NCBI RefSeq assembly: GCF_030149515.1
Contig: NZ_JASBRI010000001.1
Span: 124,001-188,000 of the forward strand
DNA: 64,000 nucleotides
Direction: 5' to 3'
Source of the DNA: Maricaulis sp.
GTDB taxonomy: Bacteria; Pseudomonadota; Alphaproteobacteria; Caulobacterales; Maricaulaceae
Shown here one piece after another: positions 1 through 8,201 of the stretch. The notes below the pieces were generated by a model. That model did no database searches. It saw only the letters and a list, made by a program, of their open reading frames with translations, and was not told the DNA's origin. The position numbers and the translations under genes are program-made. Numbering within the stretch: position 1 is the stretch's first letter; each line of letters begins with the position of its first letter.

Positions 1-50
1 CTGCCCTCCTCAGCAGGACTGAAATACGGCATGAAAAGAGAAATCGTCAC
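1..50 (-). CDS. Possible 5' end of a gene running off the left edge
   Basis: On the minus strand a GTG at 48-50 is preceded by an AAGAAGG-like ribosome binding site and opens a frame without stops to the window edge, reading VTISLFMPYFSPAEEG. An internal ATG at 30-32 could be the start instead. It lies about 57 bases downstream of the sulfotransferase stop on the same strand and could continue that operon. Only 16 codons are visible, so no function can be given and the call itself is weak. Confidence 0.22.
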   Translation of the reverse strand, partial: MTISLFMPYFSPAEEG

Positions 51-106
51 ACGCTCACCTTCTTAATTTCTTGTGGCAACGGGTCGTTCACTATCGATTT
101 CACTGA

Positions 107-1051
107 CTAGCCCTCGGCACCGCCGCCAAACCTATCAATTTCGGCGTCATAACCCAATCTGACGCACAACTCCTGATAGGAGGTGCTCATTTGAGCCTCT
201 TGGACCAGTTCTTCCGAATATTCCCTGCGAACGCGCGGTGCGATCTTGTTTCCCCGGCGGCCGCTGTCCCCCGACAGCCTCATCACTGATATTAATGCCT
301 TCCAGTCTGAGTTGTAGGGCAGATCCAGCTGTTTGCAAATACCGCGCATAGTCTCGTCGGGGTCGGAAACAAAAGTTTCATACCGCACGATCGGGACATT
401 TTCATAGGTGGACAGGAAAGCCAGATAGCGCCTTGCATACTCGTCGAGCGTTGGCGGAGAGAAATGACACCACTGGTTCCGGTCTAGCGCAAGAAATGAA
501 TCGATCGGATGCCGTACCGTGACGATCGACCGGAGCGGGGCCACTTCAGTGAGCATATCCGCGAGGCTTGGACGCTGACGCCAGTCAACGTCGGTGCAGA
601 ACTGTGAGTGCGCATGATCGCGAAGGATAAGCCTTCGCCCGATACCATTCATGCGATCGTGGAGCACCTTCATGGCAGCAACGAACATTTCCACTGCGGT
701 GATATCGCTGATCGGACTGAGCGCACTGCGCGCCAGCAGGATCGGGTCCGTCGGAGCGAAGCGCGATCTCTGGGTCGTTAACTGAATGGTGCTGAGCGGG
801 TCCATTTCGCTCAGCAAAAGCGTGTTCGGTTGCGATTGCAGGCCCTTGGCAATCAACGTTCCGCCGGTGCAAGCAAAATGGTGTATGGTGCGGATCGGCA
901 CCGCCTCTCGAGGAGGACGCTGCTTCAAAAGACCGGCCAGCCGGTTGAGATCGCTTTTGCTCAACCGGTCGATCGCGTCGACAGTCGGCCTGGCCAACTG
1001 ACCGTCGGCCACCAGCGAGTTTGCCGCAGACCCCGGGGTAAGTGCGCTCAT
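107..1051 (-). CDS. Sulfotransferase-family protein
   Basis: A 314-residue protein with the two hallmarks of PAPS-dependent sulfotransferases: a P-loop-like 5'-phosphosulfate loop FACTGGTLIAK at residues 59-69 and a 3'-phosphate motif VRHPIDSF at about 169-176. An SGDSGRRGNK segment near residue 260 fits the C-terminal PAPS-contact region. It probably transfers sulfate to a surface carbohydrate in the cytoplasm, but the acceptor cannot be read from sequence. Its ATG overlaps the stop of the upstream methyltransferase/coiled-coil gene (ATGA), so it is the third gene of a translationally coupled minus-strand operon. Two further sulfotransferase-like genes lie 6 kb away around the GDP-fucose genes, suggesting a sulfated glycan. 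Confidence 0.75.
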   Translation of the reverse strand: MSALTPGSAANSLVADGQLARPTVDAIDRLSKSDLNRLAGLLKQRPPREAVPIRTIHHFACTGGTLIAKGLQSQPNTLLLSEMDPLSTIQLTTQRSRFAPTDPILLARSALSPISDITAVEMFVAAMKVLHDRMNGIGRRLILRDHAHSQFCTDVDWRQRPSLADMLTEVAPLRSIVTVRHPIDSFLALDRNQWCHFSPPTLDEYARRYLAFLSTYENVPIVRYETFVSDPDETMRGICKQLDLPYNSDWKALISVMRLSGDSGRRGNKIAPRVRREYSEELVQEAQMSTSYQELCVRLGYDAEIDRFGGGAEG

Positions 1052-2457
1052 GACGGTTTGGCCTGGCGCTTGGTAGCAGCCTTCGTCGTTCGTCTTGCAG
1101 ACGTTCTGGACGCCGAGCCCGTTTTCTTGGCCCGTGTATCGGACACTGCGCGGTCCTCCGTCGAGGAGGCCAACATTACTTTGTGGGCAAGCTCGTCGAG
1201 AAAGTTCTCCAATTGCCGTTTCTCGTCTGCCAGTGCGGAATGACGCTCCTGTAGATCGGCCAGATCGGCTTGAGCTATTCTCTGTATCCGCAGCGACAGA
1301 CGGTTGTCGTCGCGCAGGCCTTCCAGCTCGGACCCCAGCCTTTGGACGGCCTGGCTCTGCTCGTCTGCACGAGCCTGGGCGGCCGTCAATTCAATCTTCA
1401 AGCTGTCACGCTGCCTGCGCATTTCCTCCAGGGCATCGAGATTCGCCTTGGCGTCCTGCGCAGCCTTGTCACGCGCCTGCTTGCAGGTCACTATTTCCTT
1501 TCGAAGCGCCTCCAACTCGTCCTTGAAGCCGTCGCGTTCGCTGCGCATGCCTTCCAAGGTGTCAATGGCGGCCTGAGCCTCTTCCGCGGCCTTGGCACGT
1601 GCCTCCCTGACCGATTCGAGTTCCTGCTTCAGCGCCTCTTGCTGCTGCCGCTTCGCCTCCAGGGCATCGAGATTCGCCTTGGCGTCCTGCGCAGCCTTGT
1701 CACGCGCCTGCTTGCAGGTCCCGATTTCCTTTCGAAGCGCCTCCAACTCGTCCTTGAAGCCGTCGCGTTCGCTGCGCATACCTTCCAGGGCGCGCTTCAA
1801 GTCTGCGATCTGTCGCTCCTGCCGCTTGTTCCGCGCCACCCAATCCCGGCGGATACGACCATAGCGGAGTTCGGGATCGCTGGGATTGGCTTCCCATTCA
1901 ATCCGACGCTCCGTCTGGTTCAGCCAGCCCTCCAGCGCCGCCCTGTCCGCTCCGCCCTGATGTAAAGGCGATTCCGGTACGTGCACGACGATGTCGTCAA
2001 AGAAATCAAGGAGCTCGGCATCATCGAGGTCGGCAAGCACCAGGCACGCCTCCGATGGGGCATCGACAACCAGTGCAGTAGCACCGGCGATCCTCTCCAG
2101 ATCCCGGCCGGCGAGCACGCCCCGGGGGGGGATCGTTTTGACTGGCACCGACTCTAGAGACTGGAGGCCGGGGAAGAGTGTCATCGCGCCAGTCATGGCT
2201 CGAAGACTGTTCATATCGCTGAAGCTTGTCCGCAGAAACGCCGCCTCCCCAGCCCCTTCGGCCACTGCAGCTTGGACAAAAGTGCCCTTGCCGCTACGCT
2301 CGACCCAATCACGCACGGCAAGCGCCCGGTCAGGATCCGGTTCGACGAGCACCAGGTCATCCGCCCGCTCTTCCCAGAAGCGCCCCGCATCCTCGCCGCA
2401 ACCGATATGCACGATCAGCCCGTAGCGACCGCCTGCAGGATTGAGTAGCTGTTCCAT
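1048..2457 (-). CDS. FkbM-like methyltransferase domain fused to a long duplicated coiled coil
   Basis: A 469-residue two-part protein. Residues 1-200 look like a Rossmann SAM-methyltransferase fold of the FkbM kind: VHIGCGEDAG at 16-25, the acidic strand end LVLVEPDPD at 35-43, and a VVDAPSEACLVL segment near 130-141 where FkbM proteins have their IDxxGxE motif, here degenerate. Residues 210-435 are a highly charged coiled coil. It contains a 77-residue unit (224-300) repeated at 301-377; the first 44 residues of each copy differ at one position. The tail (about 444-469) is rich in Lys and Arg. It overlaps the gene before (TAATG) and after (ATGA). The layout recalls WbdD-type chain terminators/length rulers of ABC-exported O-antigens, which is an inference; methyltransferase activity is uncertain. 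Confidence 0.65.
   Translation of the reverse strand: MEQLLNPAGGRYGLIVHIGCGEDAGRFWEERADDLVLVEPDPDRALAVRDWVERSGKGTFVQAAVAEGAGEAAFLRTSFSDMNSLRAMTGAMTLFPGLQSLESVPVKTIPPRGVLAGRDLERIAGATALVVDAPSEACLVLADLDDAELLDFFDDIVVHVPESPLHQGGADRAALEGWLNQTERRIEWEANPSDPELRYGRIRRDWVARNKRQERQIADLKRALEGMRSERDGFKDELEALRKEIGTCKQARDKAAQDAKANLDALEAKRQQQEALKQELESVREARAKAAEEAQAAIDTLEGMRSERDGFKDELEALRKEIVTCKQARDKAAQDAKANLDALEEMRRQRDSLKIELTAAQARADEQSQAVQRLGSELEGLRDDNRLSLRIQRIAQADLADLQERHSALADEKRQLENFLDELAHKVMLASSTEDRAVSDTRAKKTGSASRTSARRTTKAATKRQAKPS
1426..1791 (-). repeat. Internal direct repeat, period 231 bp, in the coiled-coil region
   Basis: Two copies of about 132 bp (1426-1557 and 1657-1788) are nearly identical, with three or four mismatches. 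They are offset by exactly 231 bp, that is 77 codons or 11 heptads. The remaining part of each 77-codon unit is alignable but diverged. The near-identity at DNA level, silent sites included, points to a recent duplication or gene conversion. Confidence 0.9.
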
Positions 2458-3473
2458 TACTCACGAGCCTCGCTGGACACGCCACTACCGCGCAACTTGC
2501 GTAGGGGCGCCGTCAATTTCCACGATGTGGAGCTTCGGGTTTCGTGAAGAGCCGCTCGAAGCTGGCCGGCGTCCTCCAGCGCCAATGCGTGTTGTTTTTC
2601 CAGTTCTGCCAGCCGGTCACGCAGCCCGTTCCGGTCTGCGCGGGTCGCGGCCAGCTCTCGCTCCAGCCGTCTTTGTTCCAGCCCCCCGGTCTTCTGCGTA
2701 GACAAGCGGTGATACCATTCAAGTTCCTGCTGGCAGGCCAGTAGGGCACTCTGCAGCTCCGCGACAAGCGCGCGCACGGAATCGAGTGGCCCCACTGGGC
2801 CCTCATCCACACCAGCTGGCAGGATTTCGGCGGCCGGCGCACTGCGGAGCAGGTCCGGCAGAATTTCCAAGACAGTGTCCGCGTCCCGCTTCGTGACACC
2901 AGGATCCGTCACCAGCTGGGCCATACTGGCCGTAAGTTCCTGGTCCAGCCGTTTGAGTGACGGGTTAGCGTCTACAGCGGCTCCTGCTGCCAATCGGTAC
3001 AGAAGGAATGCAGGGGTGATCTCGGGTGCTTCTTCCGGCCCGACCTTGAACACGAGCCGTGTCCGGCTCTCGAAATAGCTCGCTGCAGCGCGCGATACCT
3101 CATTCGACGACAATCGGCTGACATCGGCGGGTAAGATCAGAACCTGGCGGCGCGCTTGCCTATAAAGTTTCAGAACGTCTTCGGCCCGCGCCTGAACGCC
3201 ATCCAGCGCCTTGGTGGCTTTCGTCCCTGCCATGAGGCTGATTGCGATCAGTTCCTGCAGGGGCGCCGCCCAGACGATTAACTGCGATTTCGCATCGCTC
3301 CGCAAGCGCTTTAGCAGGGCCTCGAGATCGAACGGCTCGGCCGCACCGTCCAGCGCTGAGCCGGCATCGCTCCCAAGCGCCAGATCCGAATGCGCAATCG
3401 TATGAAACAAGTTCACACCCCTTTTCCTGCCGTCTCTATACTCTCCGATAACCCACAAGGGATCGGGCAACAA
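2457..3473 (-). CDS. Unrecognised protein with C-terminal coiled coil, probably polysaccharide-associated
   Basis: A 338-residue protein with no family I can name. Residues 1-210 are a globular alpha/beta-looking region. Residues 225-315 are a charged coiled coil, followed by [14 protein letters not shown] near the C-terminus; this Ser-Trp-Lys/Arg-Leu-Thr-x-Pro-Leu-Arg signature is often seen at the ends of glycosyltransferases and related cell-surface biosynthesis proteins. The start is uncertain: a GTG about 18 codons in ([11 protein letters not shown]) is an alternative. It is the first gene of the minus-strand operon with the methyltransferase/coiled-coil protein and sulfotransferase, and is divergent from gmd over about 136 bp that should hold both promoters. 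Confidence 0.6.
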   Translation of the reverse strand: MLPDPLWVIGEYRDGRKRGVNLFHTIAHSDLALGSDAGSALDGAAEPFDLEALLKRLRSDAKSQLIVWAAPLQELIAISLMAGTKATKALDGVQARAEDVLKLYRQARRQVLILPADVSRLSSNEVSRAAASYFESRTRLVFKVGPEEAPEITPAFLLYRLAAGAAVDANPSLKRLDQELTASMAQLVTDPGVTKRDADTVLEILPDLLRSAPAAEILPAGVDEGPVGPLDSVRALVAELQSALLACQQELEWYHRLSTQKTGGLEQRRLERELAATRADRNGLRDRLAELEKQHALALEDAGQLRAALHETRSSTSWKLTAPLRKLRGSGVSSEARE

Positions 3474-3609
3474 GTTCGCGTCACCAGCGCCCGTCTGCCC
3501 GCGACATATGGGCGTCCGGCAGGGTCAGGCGAAAACTTGTCATCGGTTGAGCGACAGTCTAACAGGGCAGCTCACACTGGGTTCCCATCTTTCGAGTACC
3601 GAGATTTTC

Positions 3610-4683
3610 ATGACGAAGCGTGCACTGATTACCGGCGTCACCGGACAGGATGGAGCTTACCTTGCCGAACTCCTGCTGGACAAAGGATATGAAGTCCACG
3701 GGCTAAAGCGCAGGGCATCTTCGTTCAATTCCCAGCGGGTCGACCACCTGTATGTCGACCCACATGAAGCAAGTACGCGCTTCTTCATGCATTACGGCGA
3801 CATGACAGACTCGACCAACCTGATCAGGTTGGTTCAGCAGATACAGCCAGACGAAATTTACAATCTGGCCGCTCAGAGCCACGTGATGGTTAGCTTCGAG
3901 ACACCCGAATACACAGCCAATGCTGACGCCATTGGCACCCTGCGCCTTCTCGAAGCCATCCGTATTCTCGGCCTCGAGGAGAAGGCACGCTTCTACCAGG
4001 CGTCAACCTCGGAGCTCTATGGGCTGGTTCAGGAAGTACCGCAGAGCGAAACTACGCCCTTTTACCCCCGCAGCCCCTATGCAGCGGCAAAACTCTATGC
4101 CTACTGGATCACGGTGAACTACCGAGAAGCCTATAATATGCACGCTTCTAACGGGATATTGTTCAATCACGAAGGCCCGACCCGGGGAGAAACCTTCGTG
4201 ACCCGGAAGATCACGCGCGGCGTTGCGGCCATACACCAGAACCGTCAGAGCAAGCTCTATCTGGGCAATCTGGACGCGAAACGGGATTGGGGTCATGCCC
4301 GCGATTATGTTGAGGGAATGTGGCGAATTCTTCAGCAGGACAAGGCGGACGATTTCGTCCTGGCCACTGGCGAAACCCACACGGTTCGGGAGTTCGTCGA
4401 ACTGGCGTTTAACGAAGTGGGCGTCACGATTGAATGGAATGGCTCGGGCGTGGACGAGATCGGTCGCTGTACGAAGACGGGCCGTGAACTGGTTGCGGTT
4501 GACCCTCGCTATTACAGGCCAACGGAAGTTGATTTGTTGATCGGCGATCCGAAGAAAGCCAAGGACGTATTGGGCTGGCAACATCACACCTCATTCCCGA
4601 ACCTCGTCAGCGAGATGGTGCAAAGCGATCTCAAGGTGATCGAAACCGAAGCGGCCTACCGTTCCAATCACGGTGAGGTATAG
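3610..4683 (+). CDS. gmd: GDP-mannose 4,6-dehydratase
   Basis: Converts GDP-D-mannose to GDP-4-keto-6-deoxy-mannose, the first step to GDP-L-fucose. The 357-residue product has the NADP Rossmann loop GVTGQDGAY at 9-17, the STSELYG segment with Thr133 and Glu135, and the YxxxK pair Tyr157/Lys161 of extended SDRs. Its length is normal for the family. The ATG at 3610 was chosen because [15 protein letters not shown] is the usual start; the reading frame stays open upstream but that stretch is not Gmd-like. It is followed directly by fcl with a 4-nt gap, so the two form an operon. Confidence 0.95.
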   Translation: MTKRALITGVTGQDGAYLAELLLDKGYEVHGLKRRASSFNSQRVDHLYVDPHEASTRFFMHYGDMTDSTNLIRLVQQIQPDEIYNLAAQSHVMVSFETPEYTANADAIGTLRLLEAIRILGLEEKARFYQASTSELYGLVQEVPQSETTPFYPRSPYAAAKLYAYWITVNYREAYNMHASNGILFNHEGPTRGETFVTRKITRGVAAIHQNRQSKLYLGNLDAKRDWGHARDYVEGMWRILQQDKADDFVLATGETHTVREFVELAFNEVGVTIEWNGSGVDEIGRCTKTGRELVAVDPRYYRPTEVDLLIGDPKKAKDVLGWQHHTSFPNLVSEMVQSDLKVIETEAAYRSNHGEV

Positions 4684-4687
4684 CCCG

Positions 4688-5641
4688 ATGTACACGCTGG
4701 AAGGCAAGCGGATCTGGGTCGCCGGTCATCGGGGCATGGTCGGCTCGGCATTGGTCCGGCGCCTGCACCGCGAGCGGCCGAGTGAAATACTAACGGTTTC
4801 GCGTCAGGAGCTGGATCTGACGGACCAAGCGTCCACGGCACGGTGGATGCGTGACCAGAGGCCGGACGCGGTATTCGTCCCTGCGGCTAAGGTCGGAGGT
4901 ATCCTGGCCAACGACACGTATCCAGCAGAATTTTTGTTCGAGAACCTGATGATCGCCTCGAACATTATCCATGCCTCACACCAGGTGGGCGTGGAGAAGT
5001 TGTTGTTTCTCGGATCGTCCTGCATATACCCCAAATTTGCCGAACAGCCTATCGTGGAAGATGCGCTGCTTACCGGTGCGCTCGAGCCGACGAATGAGTG
5101 GTACGCGATCGCCAAGATCGCCGGAATCAAGCTTTGCCAATCCTATCGGCGACAATATAAGGCGGACTTCATTTCCGCCATGCCGACAAACCTCTATGGC
5201 CCCGGCGACAACTATCATCCGACGAATTCGCACGTCATTCCGGCGCTTCTTCGAAAAGCTCATGAAGCCAAGCGGCTGGGCGCACCATCGATGGAGATCT
5301 GGGGCACCGGCACGCCGAGACGTGAATTTCTCCATGTCGATGACTGCGCCGATGCGCTTGTGCACCTGATGAAGGTCTATTCTGACGCCGGCCATGTGAA
5401 TGTGGGTTCGGGGGAAGACCTGCCCATCGAGGAGCTGGCGCGCCAGGTCATGAATGTCGTCGGTTTCGAGGGAGAATTGACAAAAGATCTGAGCAAGCCG
5501 GACGGCACGCCCCGAAAATTGATGAGCGCCGATAAAATCCGCGCCCTGGGTTGGCAACCTTCGATCGGTCTGCGGGACGGGCTGGCCGACGCGTACAACT
5601 GGTTCCTCACCCATGAGGAGGCGATCCTGCAGGAAAGCTGA
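4688..5641 (+). CDS. fcl: GDP-L-fucose synthase (epimerase/reductase)
   Basis: Performs the 3,5-epimerisation and NADPH reduction that finish GDP-L-fucose. The 317-residue protein shows [10 protein letters not shown] at 13-22, GSSCIYPK with Ser110/Ser111, and Tyr139-x3-Lys143 in NEWYAIAK, all typical of the family. The ATG at 4688 is preferred over an in-frame GTG at 4673 inside gmd, because GGTGAGG at 4672-4678 makes a good ribosome binding site for it. With gmd it supplies GDP-fucose, probably for a surface polysaccharide. It converges on the glycosyltransferase-like gene only 6 bp away. Confidence 0.94.
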   Translation: MYTLEGKRIWVAGHRGMVGSALVRRLHRERPSEILTVSRQELDLTDQASTARWMRDQRPDAVFVPAAKVGGILANDTYPAEFLFENLMIASNIIHASHQVGVEKLLFLGSSCIYPKFAEQPIVEDALLTGALEPTNEWYAIAKIAGIKLCQSYRRQYKADFISAMPTNLYGPGDNYHPTNSHVIPALLRKAHEAKRLGAPSMEIWGTGTPRREFLHVDDCADALVHLMKVYSDAGHVNVGSGEDLPIEELARQVMNVVGFEGELTKDLSKPDGTPRKLMSADKIRALGWQPSIGLRDGLADAYNWFLTHEEAILQES

Positions 5642-5647
5642 GCAGGT

Positions 5648-6616
5648 TCAAGTTCCTGGCAAGCACGACCGGATCCGACGCCACCAATAGTCCAGGCCAA
5701 GTTTTTCGATGACCTGATCGCGCTGCGCCATCAACCGTCCGCTGCGGAAGTGTTTTTCAAACCAGTATTCCAACTTGTCCGCGTTGAGAGCGGAACCTCG
5801 CCAGTCATCCACAATCGCTATCGGGAACCCGTCATAGGCCTCCGTCAGCGGCGTTCGGCGGACGATCGGGATGGCACCGTGGAGCAGGGTTTGCCAGGCT
5901 TTGGGGGACGGATCGAGCCCGCCACCTTCCACGCACAACACGAAAGCGTGGGAGCGGATTAGCGCTTCAAACGCAGCTTCGCTCACGGGTTCCTCCAGGA
6001 TCGTCGCGAAGCTGCGCCAATGTGCCTTGGCCAGCTCTGTGACTGTCTTGCGTGTCTCCCATTGTGCGCCGTCACGAACGCGGTGGGCACACAATACCCG
6101 CCGGTAACGCTGTCCGATATCACCCCAATCGGGCACTGGCAGCTCAACATCCTGCTCTGCATCGGGAAATACCAGGCCCAGTGGTAGGGCTTCCTGCTTG
6201 CTATGGATCCGCGCATCCATGTTCTCACAGAACCACCGTATGAGAAGCGGATTATCGAGCAATTGCACCAACTTGTTGCGGAGCTCTTCGGACAGGGGCG
6301 GCCAGCGCTTGTCAGTCTGGTTGGGTAGCGTGACATCCTCGGACCCTGTGACCAGTACAAAGGGCGCGGTCAGACGGGGAACAACGGTGTCGAACAGGTG
6401 CCGCAGCGCCGCTTCGTGCGAGCGCAAGGAAACAAAGATGGTGCGTACAGTCGCGACATCCGTCTGCAACCGGTCTTCCACGAAGGGTTCGCTACGGTCC
6501 GAGAGAACGATCCAGTCGCAGCGGGCGGCAATTCCGCTCAGGGCGTAGGCGCTGGCCCCTTTGAACTTGGGGAACAGCCGGGTCGATAGTGGTCGTATGG
6601 TGGTGTCAGAGTGCAT
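5648..6616 (-). CDS. Glycosyltransferase-like protein (exostosin/fucosyltransferase-like C-terminus)
   Basis: About 322 residues from the ATG at 6616. The second half has EGGGLDPSPKAWQTLLHGAI followed by PIV, resembling the donor-binding region of GT-B enzymes such as exostosin-like and GT10 fucosyltransferases, where an (S/P)PKxWExLxxGxIPIV pattern is found. Its position next to GDP-fucose synthesis makes a fucosyltransferase attractive but unproven. The start was chosen at 6616 because the open frame further upstream lies inside the preceding sulfotransferase gene; the two overlap by 11 bp and are likely co-translated. It could also be a non-catalytic capsule protein. Confidence 0.55.
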   Translation of the reverse strand: MHSDTTIRPLSTRLFPKFKGASAYALSGIAARCDWIVLSDRSEPFVEDRLQTDVATVRTIFVSLRSHEAALRHLFDTVVPRLTAPFVLVTGSEDVTLPNQTDKRWPPLSEELRNKLVQLLDNPLLIRWFCENMDARIHSKQEALPLGLVFPDAEQDVELPVPDWGDIGQRYRRVLCAHRVRDGAQWETRKTVTELAKAHWRSFATILEEPVSEAAFEALIRSHAFVLCVEGGGLDPSPKAWQTLLHGAIPIVRRTPLTEAYDGFPIAIVDDWRGSALNADKLEYWFEKHFRSGRLMAQRDQVIEKLGLDYWWRRIRSCLPGT

Positions 6617-7298
6617 GGGCAAGCAGGCCATCCCATACGCTCCGGACCGGATCGGGAAGTCTGTCCTCTTCGGATTCGCGAACGGTCTGCAGGTTGGCAT
6701 CGAAGAAATCGAGCGGAGCCCGTGTCTCCAGGTCCAGCGCGGCAAGCAGATCACGCAGCTTGTTCTGCATGGCCACGGTATCGCTCAGGCATTGCACGAC
6801 TGGAAAATGCAGACGCTGCTGCCAGTCCAGCAGGCGTGAATTGTAGGCGAGCCAGACCGCCAGTCCCTTTTCGATCGGAAAGCCGTTGCGGCTCTCCAGC
6901 GATCGGGCGACGGCCATGGGGTGCCGGAATATGCCAAGCGGCCTGGCCTCGGGCAGGGCCTCCAGCCAGCCGTCCAGGGTGATGAGAGTGCGCGGATCCT
7001 TGAAGGCCCAGCAGGCCATATCCGCGCGCGATTCGATGAACAGGTCGCGCACTGCGGTGTGCAGGGGCCCCCATTCTATGACGTCCGGTGGCTCGTGCCA
7101 GCAGCCGCCATTGGCCTTGAGCAGGTCCTCCTGCATGTAGAGCACGGCCGGCGCTTCCTGCAGCCCTTTGGGGTTCCGCTTGATACTTTGATCGAGCACA
7201 CGTCCAAGATAAACTCCGGCCTCGAGCAGGGTTCCTGTCAGGGCACTCGTGCCGCTGCGATGCATCCCCAGTACGATATAGCAGGTGCCTTTACTCAT
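6606..7298 (-). CDS. Sulfotransferase-family protein
   Basis: A 230-residue protein opening with YIVLGMHRSGTSALTGTL, in which GMHRSGTSAL (11-20) is the classical 5'-phosphosulfate P-loop of bacterial sulfotransferase_3-type proteins. A GIFRHPMAVARSL segment is the 3'-phosphate site. The start at 7298 is chosen because the P-loop is normally within the first 20 residues; the longer open frame upstream is antisense to the neighbouring gene. It is divergent from a second sulfotransferase gene with about 100 bp between them and overlaps the downstream glycosyltransferase-like gene by 11 bp. Confidence 0.8.
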   Translation of the reverse strand: MSKGTCYIVLGMHRSGTSALTGTLLEAGVYLGRVLDQSIKRNPKGLQEAPAVLYMQEDLLKANGGCWHEPPDVIEWGPLHTAVRDLFIESRADMACWAFKDPRTLITLDGWLEALPEARPLGIFRHPMAVARSLESRNGFPIEKGLAVWLAYNSRLLDWQQRLHFPVVQCLSDTVAMQNKLRDLLAALDLETRAPLDFFDANLQTVRESEEDRLPDPVRSVWDGLLAHAL

Positions 7299-7400
7299 TT
7301 CCGGACATCCCCTCGGTCCATCCCCGTCACGGCGCCGCGCGAGGTTAGCGGAAGCGGCGCGCGGCGACGAGCCATCGCTACAGATCACCGGAGCCCGCCG

Positions 7401-8192
7401 ATGACAACATCCGTCCAAGCCCTGAGACCGCACGTGCTCGCGATCGGCGCCCTGGGCGGTTCGGGAACGCGTGCCGTGGCGGAAGCGTTCGAAAAGCTCG
7501 GCTACAGACATGGTCCGGCATTGAACCGGTCGCGCGACTGCCTGGCCTTCACCTATCTGTTTGTGCGCACCGGCTGGATGGGCACCCCCCTGCCCGCCCC
7601 GGCCGAACGGCTGGCGGCGATGCGGGCCATCGCACAGACCGGGGACCACCGGCTGGCGCCGCCGCTGGATGCCCTGACGGATGCGATCGTGGAGCGGAGC
7701 GGACCGGCCGGCAGCGCACCCTTCATGATCAAGGAGCCCAACAGCCACATGTTCGCCGACGCCATCCTGGAGTCCTGGCCGGATGCGGGCTTCCTGTTCG
7801 TGCACCGCCACCCGCTGGACATGGCCTTCAGCGCCAATCTGAATCAGCTGAAACGGTGGGGACCGGACATGGGGATTGCGCCGGAACGCTTCGATTCGGT
7901 GCCCGCGGCGCAGCTGGAAGTGTGGATCCGCGCCTACAAGGCGCAGATGGAACGCCAGGTGCGCTATCCCGGACGCACGGCGATGCTGGACTATGAACGC
8001 TTCGTGGAGACACCGTCCGCCATACTGGGCGAGGTCTGGTCGGCCTTGGGCGGCGGAGCCGACCCGGACCGGCTGGACCGGGCCTGCCAGGGCGTGTTCG
8101 TGCCGCAAAGCCGCGGACGCTGGCGCGAGGCGGACCTGTCGCAATTCACCGCCGCCCAGCGCGAGTTCTGCGCGGACCACGGCTGGCTGTGA
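7401..8192 (+). CDS. Sulfotransferase-like protein
   Basis: 263 residues. The N-terminal GALGGSGTRAVAEAF (17-31) is a P-loop-type 5'-phosphosulfate motif in a Gly-rich variant, and FLFVHRHPLDMAFSANL carries the Arg-His-Pro of the 3'-phosphate site. It is distant in sequence from the other two sulfotransferases in the window. The ATG at 7401 fits the family start; the open frame extends upstream over the divergent gene but without homology. It could be a kinase-like P-loop protein instead, yet the RHPLD motif favours PAPS binding. It converges on gspF with a 9-bp gap. Confidence 0.65.
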   Translation: MTTSVQALRPHVLAIGALGGSGTRAVAEAFEKLGYRHGPALNRSRDCLAFTYLFVRTGWMGTPLPAPAERLAAMRAIAQTGDHRLAPPLDALTDAIVERSGPAGSAPFMIKEPNSHMFADAILESWPDAGFLFVHRHPLDMAFSANLNQLKRWGPDMGIAPERFDSVPAAQLEVWIRAYKAQMERQVRYPGRTAMLDYERFVETPSAILGEVWSALGGGADPDRLDRACQGVFVPQSRGRWREADLSQFTAAQREFCADHGWL

Positions 8193-8201
8193 GCCCGGAA
8201 G

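Noticed and set aside
7299..8180. Upstream extension of the minus-strand sulfotransferase
   Set aside because: The P-loop is at the usual place when starting at 7298, and the extension lies antisense to the divergent sulfotransferase gene.
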